A stretch of 64,000 bases of DNA from Bacteroidales bacterium (GTDB taxonomy: Bacteria; Bacteroidota; Bacteroidia; Bacteroidales; Bacteroidaceae). Position numbers and translations under genes: made by a program. Below the pieces are notes generated by a model, which saw only the letters and a program-made list of their open reading frames with translations, did not search any database and was not told the DNA's origin. Shown piece by piece: positions 17,534 to 26,195 of the stretch (positions are counted from its first letter, which is position 1; each line of letters starts with the position of its first letter). Where the stretch lies: assembly GCA_012517855.1 (NCBI GenBank), contig JAAYUD010000060.1:1-64000 (forward strand), given 5' to 3'.

Positions 17534-18367
17534 CTATATCAGTCCTAATGATTCAAAAGTTTTTTCTTCCATGATATTTTTCAGCTTATCAAAATCTACA
17601 TGGACTGTAATAATACCAACATTATAAGGGGCTATTTCATAAATGTTATAGACGAATATCATGCCTTTATTGTCGAAATAAAAGTTTTCGGTAGGCGAGA
17701 TGTTGCCTGTTGCACCATATCCTTTGTCCGCAAGTTCGTCCGCCGAGTGAACTTTCTGATTGGACATTAATTGATTGACGATGATAGCAGTCAACTCGTT
17801 TTGATAATTTGGTTTAAACAGATCGGCCAATTTTATAATTCGCATTCGCTTTAAATCGAAATTTTCATAAGTTGTAGCATACATATTATGTGCTCCACCG
17901 GTATATTCATTAAATTTCATTGCATAGGTCAACAGATCATTATGCTGATACTTTACTTTCCCTATAATAGAACGATAATAATTGTACCATTGGTAAACCG
18001 AACTATCTGTCTCTTGTTTGAAGTTTGGCTCAAGTTCTTTGCGATAATTATTGAGATAATCGTTGATATATTTTCGAATAGCGTTTTGAGGGCTTAATGA
18101 CGAATATCCATTTCCTAAGCAAAATGCAAAGATTGATTTGGTAAGTGTATCTTTCAAAGATGCATTATCGCACAAATTGGGATATGCAATATTTATAATC
18201 AAATTGCAATAAGGCTTTTGCTTATCACCGAACAGATGCTCTATGCGAGCAATTTTGATACTATCAAAAGCTATGCGCTTTTTATTGCTCATCTTGCTAC
18301 TACAAGACGAAAACAAAAATGCACTTGTTATGATTATGACTATTATACTGACATAATGCTTCTTCAT
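17534..18367 (-). CDS. DUF3298/DUF4163-type lipoprotein
   Basis: A 277-residue predicted lipoprotein: hydrophobic signal then FSSCSSK, with a candidate lipobox cysteine near residue 22. The body resembles DUF4163/DUF3298 proteins (PdaC/RsiV-like), with EYTGGAHNMYATTYENFD and a C-terminal FYFDNKGMIFVYNIYEIAPY strand. These proteins sit in the cell envelope; their role in Bacteroidetes is unknown. It is the first gene of the operon with rsmG, MBL and gcvP. A minus-strand -7 box (TATATTTG, 18416-18423) lies about 50 bases upstream. Confidence 0.8.
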   Translation of the reverse strand: MKKHYVSIIVIIITSAFLFSSCSSKMSNKKRIAFDSIKIARIEHLFGDKQKPYCNLIINIAYPNLCDNASLKDTLTKSIFAFCLGNGYSSLSPQNAIRKYINDYLNNYRKELEPNFKQETDSSVYQWYNYYRSIIGKVKYQHNDLLTYAMKFNEYTGGAHNMYATTYENFDLKRMRIIKLADLFKPNYQNELTAIIVNQLMSNQKVHSADELADKGYGATGNISPTENFYFDNKGMIFVYNIYEIAPYNVGIITVHVDFDKLKNIMEEKTFESLGLI

Positions 18368-18444
18368 CTGTTCTTTATCTTTAAAATATTCTATTGCCTA
18401 TAAAGAAATATGGAACAAATATAGTACTTATTCATGATATTTTT

Positions 18445-18475
18445 ATTGAGATTTCCATAAAAATAATTAGCTTTG
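18445..18475 (+). promoter_or_regulatory. Bacteroidetes-type promoter for the double kinase
   Basis: ATTG (18445-18448), a 19-bp spacer and TAGCTTTG (18468-18475), a perfect TAnnTTTG, end 25 bases before the kinase ATG at 18501. Confidence 0.6.
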
Positions 18476-18500
18476 TTCAATTGAAAAGTTAATCTGAGTA

Positions 18501-21500
18501 ATGAATTTGAGATCTATGTCTGTCATTATGGGGATTTTAATATTATTGCTATCCCTTTGCTCTTGTGAAGATTTGCCTTCTTCACGTGAGGTTCATTACG
18601 TTGATTCGCTTAATAGTATATCATATAAAGAAAGGTATATAAATATTATAGAATCTTCAAATAAGGCTCTGCAAGCATATAACGCGTGCGATCTGTATAG
18701 CCGTGGTAAAGCTGAAGCGTATAATAATCTTGCTTTCACCTATTTTATGAAGATGAATTTTGAGAAAGCAGAACAGCTATATAATAAGGTAGGAAGTCTT
18801 TCGAAAAATGAAATAGAATTGCTGATTGCCGATATTGGGCTTATGAAAATCTATCAACGTACGGCAATGAATGAAGCCTTTTATGAAAAGCATAACGATG
18901 CAAAGAAAAGGATGCGCCGTATAGACCAAGATGCATACATCAATATGAGACCGCATGATGTTGTAAGATATAATTATGCTTGCTCTGAGTTTTATATTAC
19001 TTCGGCTATCTATTATTATTATCTTCAGCAACGTGAAGAGGCTATTTCATCCATAAATTCCGTCAATTCCAAATGGTTGGCAACCGATTCTTGTCAATGG
19101 ATGTATTATCATTATCTAAAAGGTTCTGCATTTCTTTGTTCAGGTTCTAATGTTGATGAGCAAAATCTGAGTTGTTTTGATGAACTGTACATGGCATGGA
19201 AAGCTGCTTCTCTACAAAAAGTGATTTATTTTGAAGCAAATGGATTGCAAAGTATATCTGATATGTTGGCTGCAAAAAATTCGTATCAGTTCTTTGTAGG
19301 AAGGAGAGGTTATCGATTGGCGGAATTGGATATTTCGGTTGATTCACTAATGCCTCTTCGTATGGCCCAACGATCGCTTGATATGTTCAACAAATACCAA
19401 GATCCTTATCAAGTAGCGGGTTCATTGGTCACAATCGCCAAGTATTACAATATTCATGGTCTATATGCTAATGCTTATCAGGTGTTGGTAAAAGCTTTAC
19501 GGTTGGTTAATCAGCATCATCAAAAATATTATCACCACAAGAAATCTTCGGAGCAACTTCTTCCATTCGCACCCAATGATACTGTTAATAGAGAATTGCA
19601 CTGGATTAATTCCGAGCGTTCTAAGACGGTGCCTGAATGGTTGCTGTCAATAAGAGAACAGTTAAGTGTTACTTATGCAGGAATGGGAAACAAAGTAGCA
19701 TCTGATTATAATAGAAATGCATACTTGGATATTTTGAATTATACTCGGCAAGATAAGCAACTCGAAAACCGTTATAAAGCCTTAAGAGAAGAACTGCATA
19801 AATTGAATGTTGTTTTTATTGTTACATTGCTTAGTACCGCTTTGGTCATTTTATTGCTCTGGCGTTTTAATAAATACGCTCGAGAGAAAGATACTCAGCA
19901 TAATGTCTTGCTTAAATATTTGTTGGATGAATGCAGGCACATTACAACCTATTCGGCAGAAGAAGCCTCTAATAAAATGGAAGCTTTACTTCAAGCAGAT
20001 CATAAAAATAAAGATGATATAACTATTCGCCGCATACAAATGCCATATGTAGCATGGGTTCTTGATAACAGAAAGGCGTTGATGCAACTATCTGAGGAGC
20101 AAAATCGATTAGATAAAGAAAAATACCTGTCACAACAGCACATTATTGAAAACAAACGTCAAAATATCACCAAGAAAACTTGTCTATCCATCGTCAATTC
20201 TATTAATCCATATATTGATAGAATTGTAAACGAAGTCCATAAGTTGAAATCAGACCAATATGGTGGTGATCCGGAAGGAATTAGACAGGCACGGTTGCAG
20301 TATATTGACGAATTGGTAACGACAATCAATGATTATAATGATATTTTGACTCAATGGATAAAAATGAGGCAAGGCTCCATCAGCTTGACTATCGAAAACT
20401 TTGAGTTAAATGAACTGTTCATTCTCATAAAGAAGGGGAGGCGTACATTTGAAATGAAATCCCAAAATTTGATAATTGACGAAACTGATACTATAGTAAA
20501 AGCTGATAAATCGTTGACTCTCTTTATGATAAATACGTTGACAGAGAATGCTCGAAAATATACGCCAGAAGGTGGTAATATTCATGTTTGTGCCAAGTCG
20601 ATGGATAAATATGTAGAAATTTCTGTCGAAGATACTGGACGTGGATTATCTTCTGATGATATTAACAGGATATTGGGAAAGAAGGTCTATGATTCGAGTG
20701 TGATAGGTCTGAAAGATGGAGAAGATACCGATTTATTAAGAAAAGCAAAAGGAAGCGGTTTTGGATTGATGAATTGCAAGGGTATCATAGAAAAATACCG
20801 TAAGACAAATCCTCTTTTCGATGTTTGTCTTTTTGGAATAGAAAGCACACTCGGTAAAGGTAGTCGATTTTTTTTCCGTATACCGAAAGGTATAAAGAGA
20901 ACTTTAATAATATTCTGTTGTTTGTTTTTCTCTTTTGCTTTGCAAAGCTGTCATCATGAAGATGAAATGAAAGAGAAAGATGCTACGATTGATTCTATCG
21001 CAAAAATAGAAAAACAACCGGGCTTCGAGTTCTTATTAAACAAAGCTTCTCGTTATGCTGATTTGACCTATTTCAGTAATGTCTATAGGCATCATAAACA
21101 GGCACTGTTGTATGCCGACTCGGCAATTGCATGCCTGAATGCTCATTATAAGAAATATTCAAGGCATCCTAAATATTTCATGAAATTGGTAGGCGATGGT
21201 ACACCTGCCGAAATAGAGTGGTGGAATAGGATGTACGATTCAGACTTTCATGTCATTTTAGATGTCCGCAATGAAGCGGCCATCGCTTGCTTGGCTTTGA
21301 AAGAACTCGATGGATACAAGTATAACAATGATGCTTATACGTCACTTTATAAATTGCTTGGTGAAGATAAATCAATAGGAGAATATTGTCGTCATTTACA
21401 GCGCTCTACAACTAATAAAACGGTCGAGCTGTTTATCTGTTTTGTTCTTATCATTGTTTCTTTTGTAGCTTATTATTTCTTTTTCGTTAGAAAAAGATTA

Positions 21501-22763
21501 GTCAATAGAATGAACATGGAACAAGTATTCACTATCAATGAGCTGATATTGAAGACTACTTTGCAGTCTTTTCCAAATACTATCGATAATCAGGAAGAAG
21601 CTAAAACGGGAAAGTTCAAAAATGTGGAAGAAAGAGTGATGAGCATTCCCAAAAGGATAGTCAATACAATCTTCGATGCCATGAATGAATTGGTGCCTAT
21701 TGAGAGGATAGGAATTGCCATATTCAATAATATGATGAAAGAACCGGCTTTTGTCTGCAATCCCGAATTGGCAGAAATGCCTGATGGTATTAAGGATGTA
21801 TATAAAAATCATCGGTTATTATTTGAAGGCAATAAGCTTTTCTTGCCTTTGTTGGTTGATGTGGTGGATGGGCAGAATTGTGTCGGTGCTCTTTATCTGG
21901 AGTTAAGACCAGGAATAAATATAGGAACAGATATTCTCTTGGTGCAATTGGTCGCTGAATATATGGCCATTGTTGTGATGAATTCCATACTAAATGTTTC
22001 TTCCGATTATCAGAATATTGAATGGGTTAAAGAAGATATTAATAAATCGGAATATGAAGAAAGCCTGCTTCACGTCCAGAATATGGTTCTTGATAATTGC
22101 CTTTCGACCATTAAACATGAAACGATCTACTATCCTAATAAAATAAAACAAATTGTAGTGCAGCTAATAAATAGCGATGGTTTGGACATAAAACAGGTAA
22201 GTCTTGATACCATTGGCGAATTGACAGATTATTATAGAGGCATTTTTACTATACTCTATTCTTGTGCCGCTCGTCAATTAGATGAAGTTACCTTTAGACG
22301 GTCGGTGATAAATGTTGCCGAGTTGTCGAATTATGCCTTAAAATACTTTCAGAAAAAAAATAGAAATGGAAATGATGTGAGATTTCGTGTTGAAGCTATC
22401 GAAGGAGAAATTATAGGCGATATTATCTTGTTGCATTTTATGTTAGAAAATCTTATTAATGAATCTCTGCAACATGAATTGCAAGGCAATCTTATCCTCC
22501 ATATAAAAGATGATGGGGATTATATCCGTTTTGAATTTATAGATACTCGCCGTTCTTTCAGCATTAGCGAATTGAACAAAATGTTTTATCCTCAGATAGA
22601 TCGGATAGAATATCTAATATGTCGTCAGATTATTAGAGAACACGATGAATATGCTGGTCGCAGAGGATGTCGAATTAATGCTGAACCGTATACTGGAGGG
22701 GGATTTACAATATATTTTACGCTAATAAAAAGTACTATTAAATATGGAAGAAAGAAAATTTAA
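18501..22763 (+). CDS. Double-module TPR sensor kinase (DUF5112/DUF5113-type)
   Basis: A 1420-residue protein that looks like two sensor kinases joined end to end. Module 1: signal or lipobox region (residues 7-22), periplasmic TPR-like helices (about 23-430), transmembrane 436-454, dimerisation-like segment near 555-590, and an intact HATPase (N683, DTGRGL 711-716, GSGFGL 751-756). Module 2: transmembrane or signal-like 800-817 ending in LQSC, a short periplasmic part, transmembrane 976-996, a GAF-like region, a candidate phosphoacceptor H1206 in STIKHET, and a degenerate ATPase (DTRR at 1348-1351, no second glycine box). Module 1 has S567 where module 2 has H1206. The length and arrangement recall Bacteroides proteins annotated DUF5112/DUF5113. 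Its end overlaps the response regulator by 20 bases. Confidence 0.85.
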   Translation: MNLRSMSVIMGILILLLSLCSCEDLPSSREVHYVDSLNSISYKERYINIIESSNKALQAYNACDLYSRGKAEAYNNLAFTYFMKMNFEKAEQLYNKVGSLSKNEIELLIADIGLMKIYQRTAMNEAFYEKHNDAKKRMRRIDQDAYINMRPHDVVRYNYACSEFYITSAIYYYYLQQREEAISSINSVNSKWLATDSCQWMYYHYLKGSAFLCSGSNVDEQNLSCFDELYMAWKAASLQKVIYFEANGLQSISDMLAAKNSYQFFVGRRGYRLAELDISVDSLMPLRMAQRSLDMFNKYQDPYQVAGSLVTIAKYYNIHGLYANAYQVLVKALRLVNQHHQKYYHHKKSSEQLLPFAPNDTVNRELHWINSERSKTVPEWLLSIREQLSVTYAGMGNKVASDYNRNAYLDILNYTRQDKQLENRYKALREELHKLNVVFIVTLLSTALVILLLWRFNKYAREKDTQHNVLLKYLLDECRHITTYSAEEASNKMEALLQADHKNKDDITIRRIQMPYVAWVLDNRKALMQLSEEQNRLDKEKYLSQQHIIENKRQNITKKTCLSIVNSINPYIDRIVNEVHKLKSDQYGGDPEGIRQARLQYIDELVTTINDYNDILTQWIKMRQGSISLTIENFELNELFILIKKGRRTFEMKSQNLIIDETDTIVKADKSLTLFMINTLTENARKYTPEGGNIHVCAKSMDKYVEISVEDTGRGLSSDDINRILGKKVYDSSVIGLKDGEDTDLLRKAKGSGFGLMNCKGIIEKYRKTNPLFDVCLFGIESTLGKGSRFFFRIPKGIKRTLIIFCCLFFSFALQSCHHEDEMKEKDATIDSIAKIEKQPGFEFLLNKASRYADLTYFSNVYRHHKQALLYADSAIACLNAHYKKYSRHPKYFMKLVGDGTPAEIEWWNRMYDSDFHVILDVRNEAAIACLALKELDGYKYNNDAYTSLYKLLGEDKSIGEYCRHLQRSTTNKTVELFICFVLIIVSFVAYYFFFVRKRLVNRMNMEQVFTINELILKTTLQSFPNTIDNQEEAKTGKFKNVEERVMSIPKRIVNTIFDAMNELVPIERIGIAIFNNMMKEPAFVCNPELAEMPDGIKDVYKNHRLLFEGNKLFLPLLVDVVDGQNCVGALYLELRPGINIGTDILLVQLVAEYMAIVVMNSILNVSSDYQNIEWVKEDINKSEYEESLLHVQNMVLDNCLSTIKHETIYYPNKIKQIVVQLINSDGLDIKQVSLDTIGELTDYYRGIFTILYSCAARQLDEVTFRRSVINVAELSNYALKYFQKKNRNGNDVRFRVEAIEGEIIGDIILLHFMLENLINESLQHELQGNLILHIKDDGDYIRFEFIDTRRSFSISELNKMFYPQIDRIEYLICRQIIREHDEYAGRRGCRINAEPYTGGGFTIYFTLIKSTIKYGRKKI

Positions 22764-23475
22764 GGTCATCATCGTTGAAGATGTAAAATTGGAACTTAAA
22801 GGAACTGAAGAGATCTTTCGTCATGAAATTCCTAATGTTGAAGTGATAGGCACCGCTATGACTGAAACTGAATTTTGGCCGTTAATGGAAAAACAAAAAC
22901 CTGATATGGTACTGCTTGATTTAGGTTTAGGAGGCTCTACTACTATCGGAGTCGATATTTGTCGTCATATTTTTATGAAATATGAAGGAGTTAAAGTACT
23001 TATCTTTACCGGTGAAACGTCTAATGAAAAGCTTTGGATTGATGTGCTCAAAGCCGGAGCGGACGGAATTGTACTGAAGACTGGTGAATTATTAACGAAA
23101 ACCGAAGTACAGGCCGTTATGGATGGTAAACATTTTGTATTCAATGAACCGATACTCGAAAAAATTATAGAACGTTATACACGCTCTGTTGAGAATGAAT
23201 ACAAACGTCAAGAAGCTGTTATTGATTATGATATTGATGAATATGATGAACGCTTTTTACGTCATTTGGCACTGGGATACACTAAGGAAATGATTTCTAA
23301 TTTGAAGACCATGCCATTGGGAGTAAAGTCTCTTGAAAAGCGTCAGAATGAACTGATAAACCGTTTATTTACGTCAGAAGAGCGGTTAGAAGGAGTAAAT
23401 GCTACAAGACTTGTTGTTAAGGCATTGCAGTTGGGTATTATAGATATAAACAACTTGCATCCCGATGAAGAATAA
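22744..23475 (+). CDS. LuxR/NarL-like response regulator
   Basis: A 243-residue regulator: receiver domain (about 7-130; E11/D12 acidic pair in VIIVEDVKLE, phosphoacceptor D59 in MVLLDLGLG, then IFTGET and a lysine in IVLKTGE) and a C-terminal LuxR-like helix-turn-helix (FLRHLALGYTKEMISNL, with RLVVKALQLGII). Overlap of 20 bases with the kinase gene and 11 with the AbgT transporter gene makes this a tight kinase-regulator-transporter operon. The output genes are unknown; the transporter is the obvious candidate. Confidence 0.88.
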   Translation: MEERKFKVIIVEDVKLELKGTEEIFRHEIPNVEVIGTAMTETEFWPLMEKQKPDMVLLDLGLGGSTTIGVDICRHIFMKYEGVKVLIFTGETSNEKLWIDVLKAGADGIVLKTGELLTKTEVQAVMDGKHFVFNEPILEKIIERYTRSVENEYKRQEAVIDYDIDEYDERFLRHLALGYTKEMISNLKTMPLGVKSLEKRQNELINRLFTSEERLEGVNATRLVVKALQLGIIDINNLHPDEE

Positions 23476-24922
23476 ATGGCAGATGCCGCATCCGGCAACA
23501 ATGTTTTTACTGTTGACATTAGCAGTAATTATTGTTTCATGGGTTTGTGATATATATGGTTTAAGTATTACGCTATCGCCATCTGGAGAAGAAATCCGCG
23601 TACAAAACCTATTGAACGCCGACGGCATGCGCTGGATGTTACAAAATTTGATAACCAATTTCACTAATTTTACACCATTGGGTATGGCTGTCATTGCCAT
23701 ATTTGGGCTTGGGCTTGCCAATCATTCCGGATTTATTGATGCTTGCATTCGATATAGTGTAAGGAATCATAAAAGCTTTTCTCGGAATATCATTATATGT
23801 GTAATTGCTCTTGGATTATTATCTAATATGGTGGGAGATGCCGGATATATTATCTTGTTGCCTATTGCAGCCACTATGTTTAGATCTGCAGGACTTAGTC
23901 CTGTTGCAGGGATTATTACTGCGTATATTTCAGTAGCCTGTGGATACAGTGCCAATTTTTTTCTATCCATTATTGATTCTATTCTTTCTATTAATACAGA
24001 AAAAGCTGCATTTGCAGCCAATATATGGGATAGTGATATTGGGCCAATGTGTAATTACTACTTTTTCTTTGCATCTACTATTGTTATCGGTTTTCTGATT
24101 TATTATATAACCAATAAATCATTGTTGCCTTCTATACAGCGGGGGCAAGAAAAAATTTCAAAAGTAGATTACAAACCTTTATCACATAAAGAGCGTCGGG
24201 CATTCTATTTATCATTAATAATCGGAGCTATTTATTTCATTGTGTTTTTGCTTGTTGCAACTCTTCCCTTCGGCTTTCTAAGAGGGGTTGACGGAGGATT
24301 ATTATATTCCCCTTTCACAATGAATATCCTTTCGATCTTATCTTTTGGAATAGCAATTATCGGAACAGTCTACGGATTTTCTTCTGGACGTTATCGTAAT
24401 GATCGCGATGTGGTTAATGGTTTGAACTCTGCTGTGGGTATGTTGAGTGTGTTTTTTGTAATAGCTTTCTTCGCTTCTCAGCTTTATGCTTGTTTTAACT
24501 ATTCGCATCTTGACAAATACATTGCTGTCAATTTTGCCTCATTGCTCACCTCTATGTCAGTCAGTCCTCTTATAACTCTTATTTTATTCATCTTATTTAC
24601 GGCTCTTATAAATCTGGTGTTGTGTTCGGCAACTGGTAAATGGGCTTTCATGTCGTTTATTTTTATTCCATACTTTGCTAAGATAGGTGTTTCTCCTGAT
24701 GTAGTTCAATGTGCTTTTCGCATTGGTGACAGCTCCACAAATGCCATAACGCCATTCTTGCTATATATGCCACTAGTGTTAACCTATATGCAGCAATATA
24801 ATAAACGGGTAACTTATGGTACTTTGTTTCGATACACATGGCGTTATACTTTATATATATTAATAGTTTGGATTATTCTATTTGCCTTTTGGTATTTATG
24901 TGGGATACCTTTTGGTCGATAA
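23465..24922 (+). CDS. AbgT-family transporter
   Basis: A 485-residue polytopic membrane protein of the AbgT family, which includes p-aminobenzoyl-glutamate importers and sulfonamide/antimetabolite exporters such as MtrF and YdaH. The start MKNKWQMPHPATMF and the first helix (LLLTLAVIIVSWVCDIYG) match the family, as do the internal NFTNFTPLG and C-terminal GDSSTNAITP. About 12 hydrophobic segments are visible. The start codon lies inside the end of the response regulator gene (11-base overlap). Substrate and direction cannot be decided from sequence alone. Confidence 0.88.
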   Translation: MKNKWQMPHPATMFLLLTLAVIIVSWVCDIYGLSITLSPSGEEIRVQNLLNADGMRWMLQNLITNFTNFTPLGMAVIAIFGLGLANHSGFIDACIRYSVRNHKSFSRNIIICVIALGLLSNMVGDAGYIILLPIAATMFRSAGLSPVAGIITAYISVACGYSANFFLSIIDSILSINTEKAAFAANIWDSDIGPMCNYYFFFASTIVIGFLIYYITNKSLLPSIQRGQEKISKVDYKPLSHKERRAFYLSLIIGAIYFIVFLLVATLPFGFLRGVDGGLLYSPFTMNILSILSFGIAIIGTVYGFSSGRYRNDRDVVNGLNSAVGMLSVFFVIAFFASQLYACFNYSHLDKYIAVNFASLLTSMSVSPLITLILFILFTALINLVLCSATGKWAFMSFIFIPYFAKIGVSPDVVQCAFRIGDSSTNAITPFLLYMPLVLTYMQQYNKRVTYGTLFRYTWRYTLYILIVWIILFAFWYLCGIPFGR

Positions 24923-24933
24923 AAATATATATT

Positions 24934-25644
24934 ATGGCAAATTCTTATTTCCAATTCAAAAAGTTTACGGTATATCAAGATAGGTGTGCTATGAAAGTTG
25001 GTACCGATAGTGTTTTGCTTGGTGCTATGGCTCCGATAGAAGGTGCAAATAATATTCTCGATATTGGGACAGGGACTGGAATAATTGCGTTGATGTTGGC
25101 TCAACGCAATGACACAGCAAAGATTACTTCGATCGAAATAGATAAAGAAGCTTCGATGCAAGCAGTAGAGAATGTCGTGGCATCTCCATGGGAAAATAGA
25201 ATTAACATTGTAACGGGAGATTTTAATCACTATCAATTTCCACAGAAGTTTGATAGCATTGTATCAAATCCACCATTCTTTACAGAAGATCTGAAATGTT
25301 ATGATCCTCTTCGAAATATGGCACGACATACTGATTTATTGACCTTTGATGCATTGCTTAGGGGAGTTCATCTTTTGTTGTTGGATACAGGATTGTTTAC
25401 GGTCATTATTCCAAGTTCTCAAGTTCAATCTTTTGTCGATACAGCATACGTATACGAATTATATTTGTCTTCTCAAATAACAATATATTCCAAACCACAA
25501 AAGGTATCTAAACGTTCTATCCTTGTTTTTTCTGCTACTAAACAACCTCTTCTACAAGAGGCTTTCGTTATTCATTCAGATTATGGAACATATACTGATG
25601 AATTTAAAGTTTTAATGCATGATTTTTATTTGAGGCTTGTTTGA
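24934..25644 (+). CDS. trmN6: tRNA1(Val) (adenine37-N6)-methyltransferase
   Basis: A 236-residue SAM-dependent methyltransferase (YfiC/TrmN6 type). Visible are the N-terminal FQFKKFTVYQDRCAMKVGTD, the SAM loop ILDIGTGTGIIALMLAQR, IEIDKEA, and the catalytic NPPFF motif of N6-adenine methyltransferases. The open frame runs upstream to 24838 inside abgT, but the ATG at 24934 gives the family N-terminus. It starts 11 bases after the transporter stop. Confidence 0.9.
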   Translation: MANSYFQFKKFTVYQDRCAMKVGTDSVLLGAMAPIEGANNILDIGTGTGIIALMLAQRNDTAKITSIEIDKEASMQAVENVVASPWENRINIVTGDFNHYQFPQKFDSIVSNPPFFTEDLKCYDPLRNMARHTDLLTFDALLRGVHLLLLDTGLFTVIIPSSQVQSFVDTAYVYELYLSSQITIYSKPQKVSKRSILVFSATKQPLLQEAFVIHSDYGTYTDEFKVLMHDFYLRLV

Positions 25645-26195
25645 AAATGGTTAAATGAATATTGATAGAGTCTCTTTCTGTTCACCATCGTTGTTTGTTT
25701 TGAAATGACTAAATAAAAAAACAAAAAGTCTCCGTGATAATAATTGTAGGCTATTTTTTTATATTAAAGTATGACAGAGAGTCTAAATGCATTTTTATTG
25801 TTTAAGTTGCTTTTATTGAAAGTCTCCTTTTTTATATAAAAACTAAAGGAATATATTAAAGCTACTCTGTTTATTTCTGTTTTTCACACTTGCGTCTTAC
25901 TAAGTGACTCGGGAACTACTGCCTATCCCTGTTTTAGGGAAAATATTCCATATAGGGATAAAGAGTTATTATTGTTTGATAAAATAGAAGAAAAGCAAAA
26001 ATAATATTTAATAATAAAATCCAAAGAGAGGCTCTTGATCGTTTTTTTATTTATCCCTCAAAAACCTAAATAAGTACGTATTTATAACGTGAGGCATTAA
26101 AAGTTTATGCAGAAATCTTTTTGTATTTCAAGGAAAAGCAGTAATTTTACACAATAATTTGAAATCAATTTGTATAATTTATAATTAGTTTTTAA
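25645..26195. other. Gene-free region upstream of gyrA
   Basis: 551 bases without a credible gene. Near the middle, TATCCCT (25923-25929) and AGGGATA (25956-25962) bracket an inner TCCCT/AGGGA pair, so a branched or alternative hairpin is possible. A gyrA promoter candidate lies at 26120-26149. No tRNA or known riboswitch was recognised. Confidence 0.5.
26120..26149 (+). promoter_or_regulatory. Candidate gyrA promoter
   Basis: TTTG (26120-26123), 18-bp spacer, then TAATTTTA (26142-26149), a 7/8 match to TAnnTTTG, 46 bases before the gyrA ATG. Confidence 0.5.

Noticed and set aside
20880-20960. Assembly-type fusion or missed stop between the two kinase modules
   Set aside because: The reading frame is continuous, and proteins of this total length and domain order are known from Bacteroides annotation, so I treat the fusion as real.
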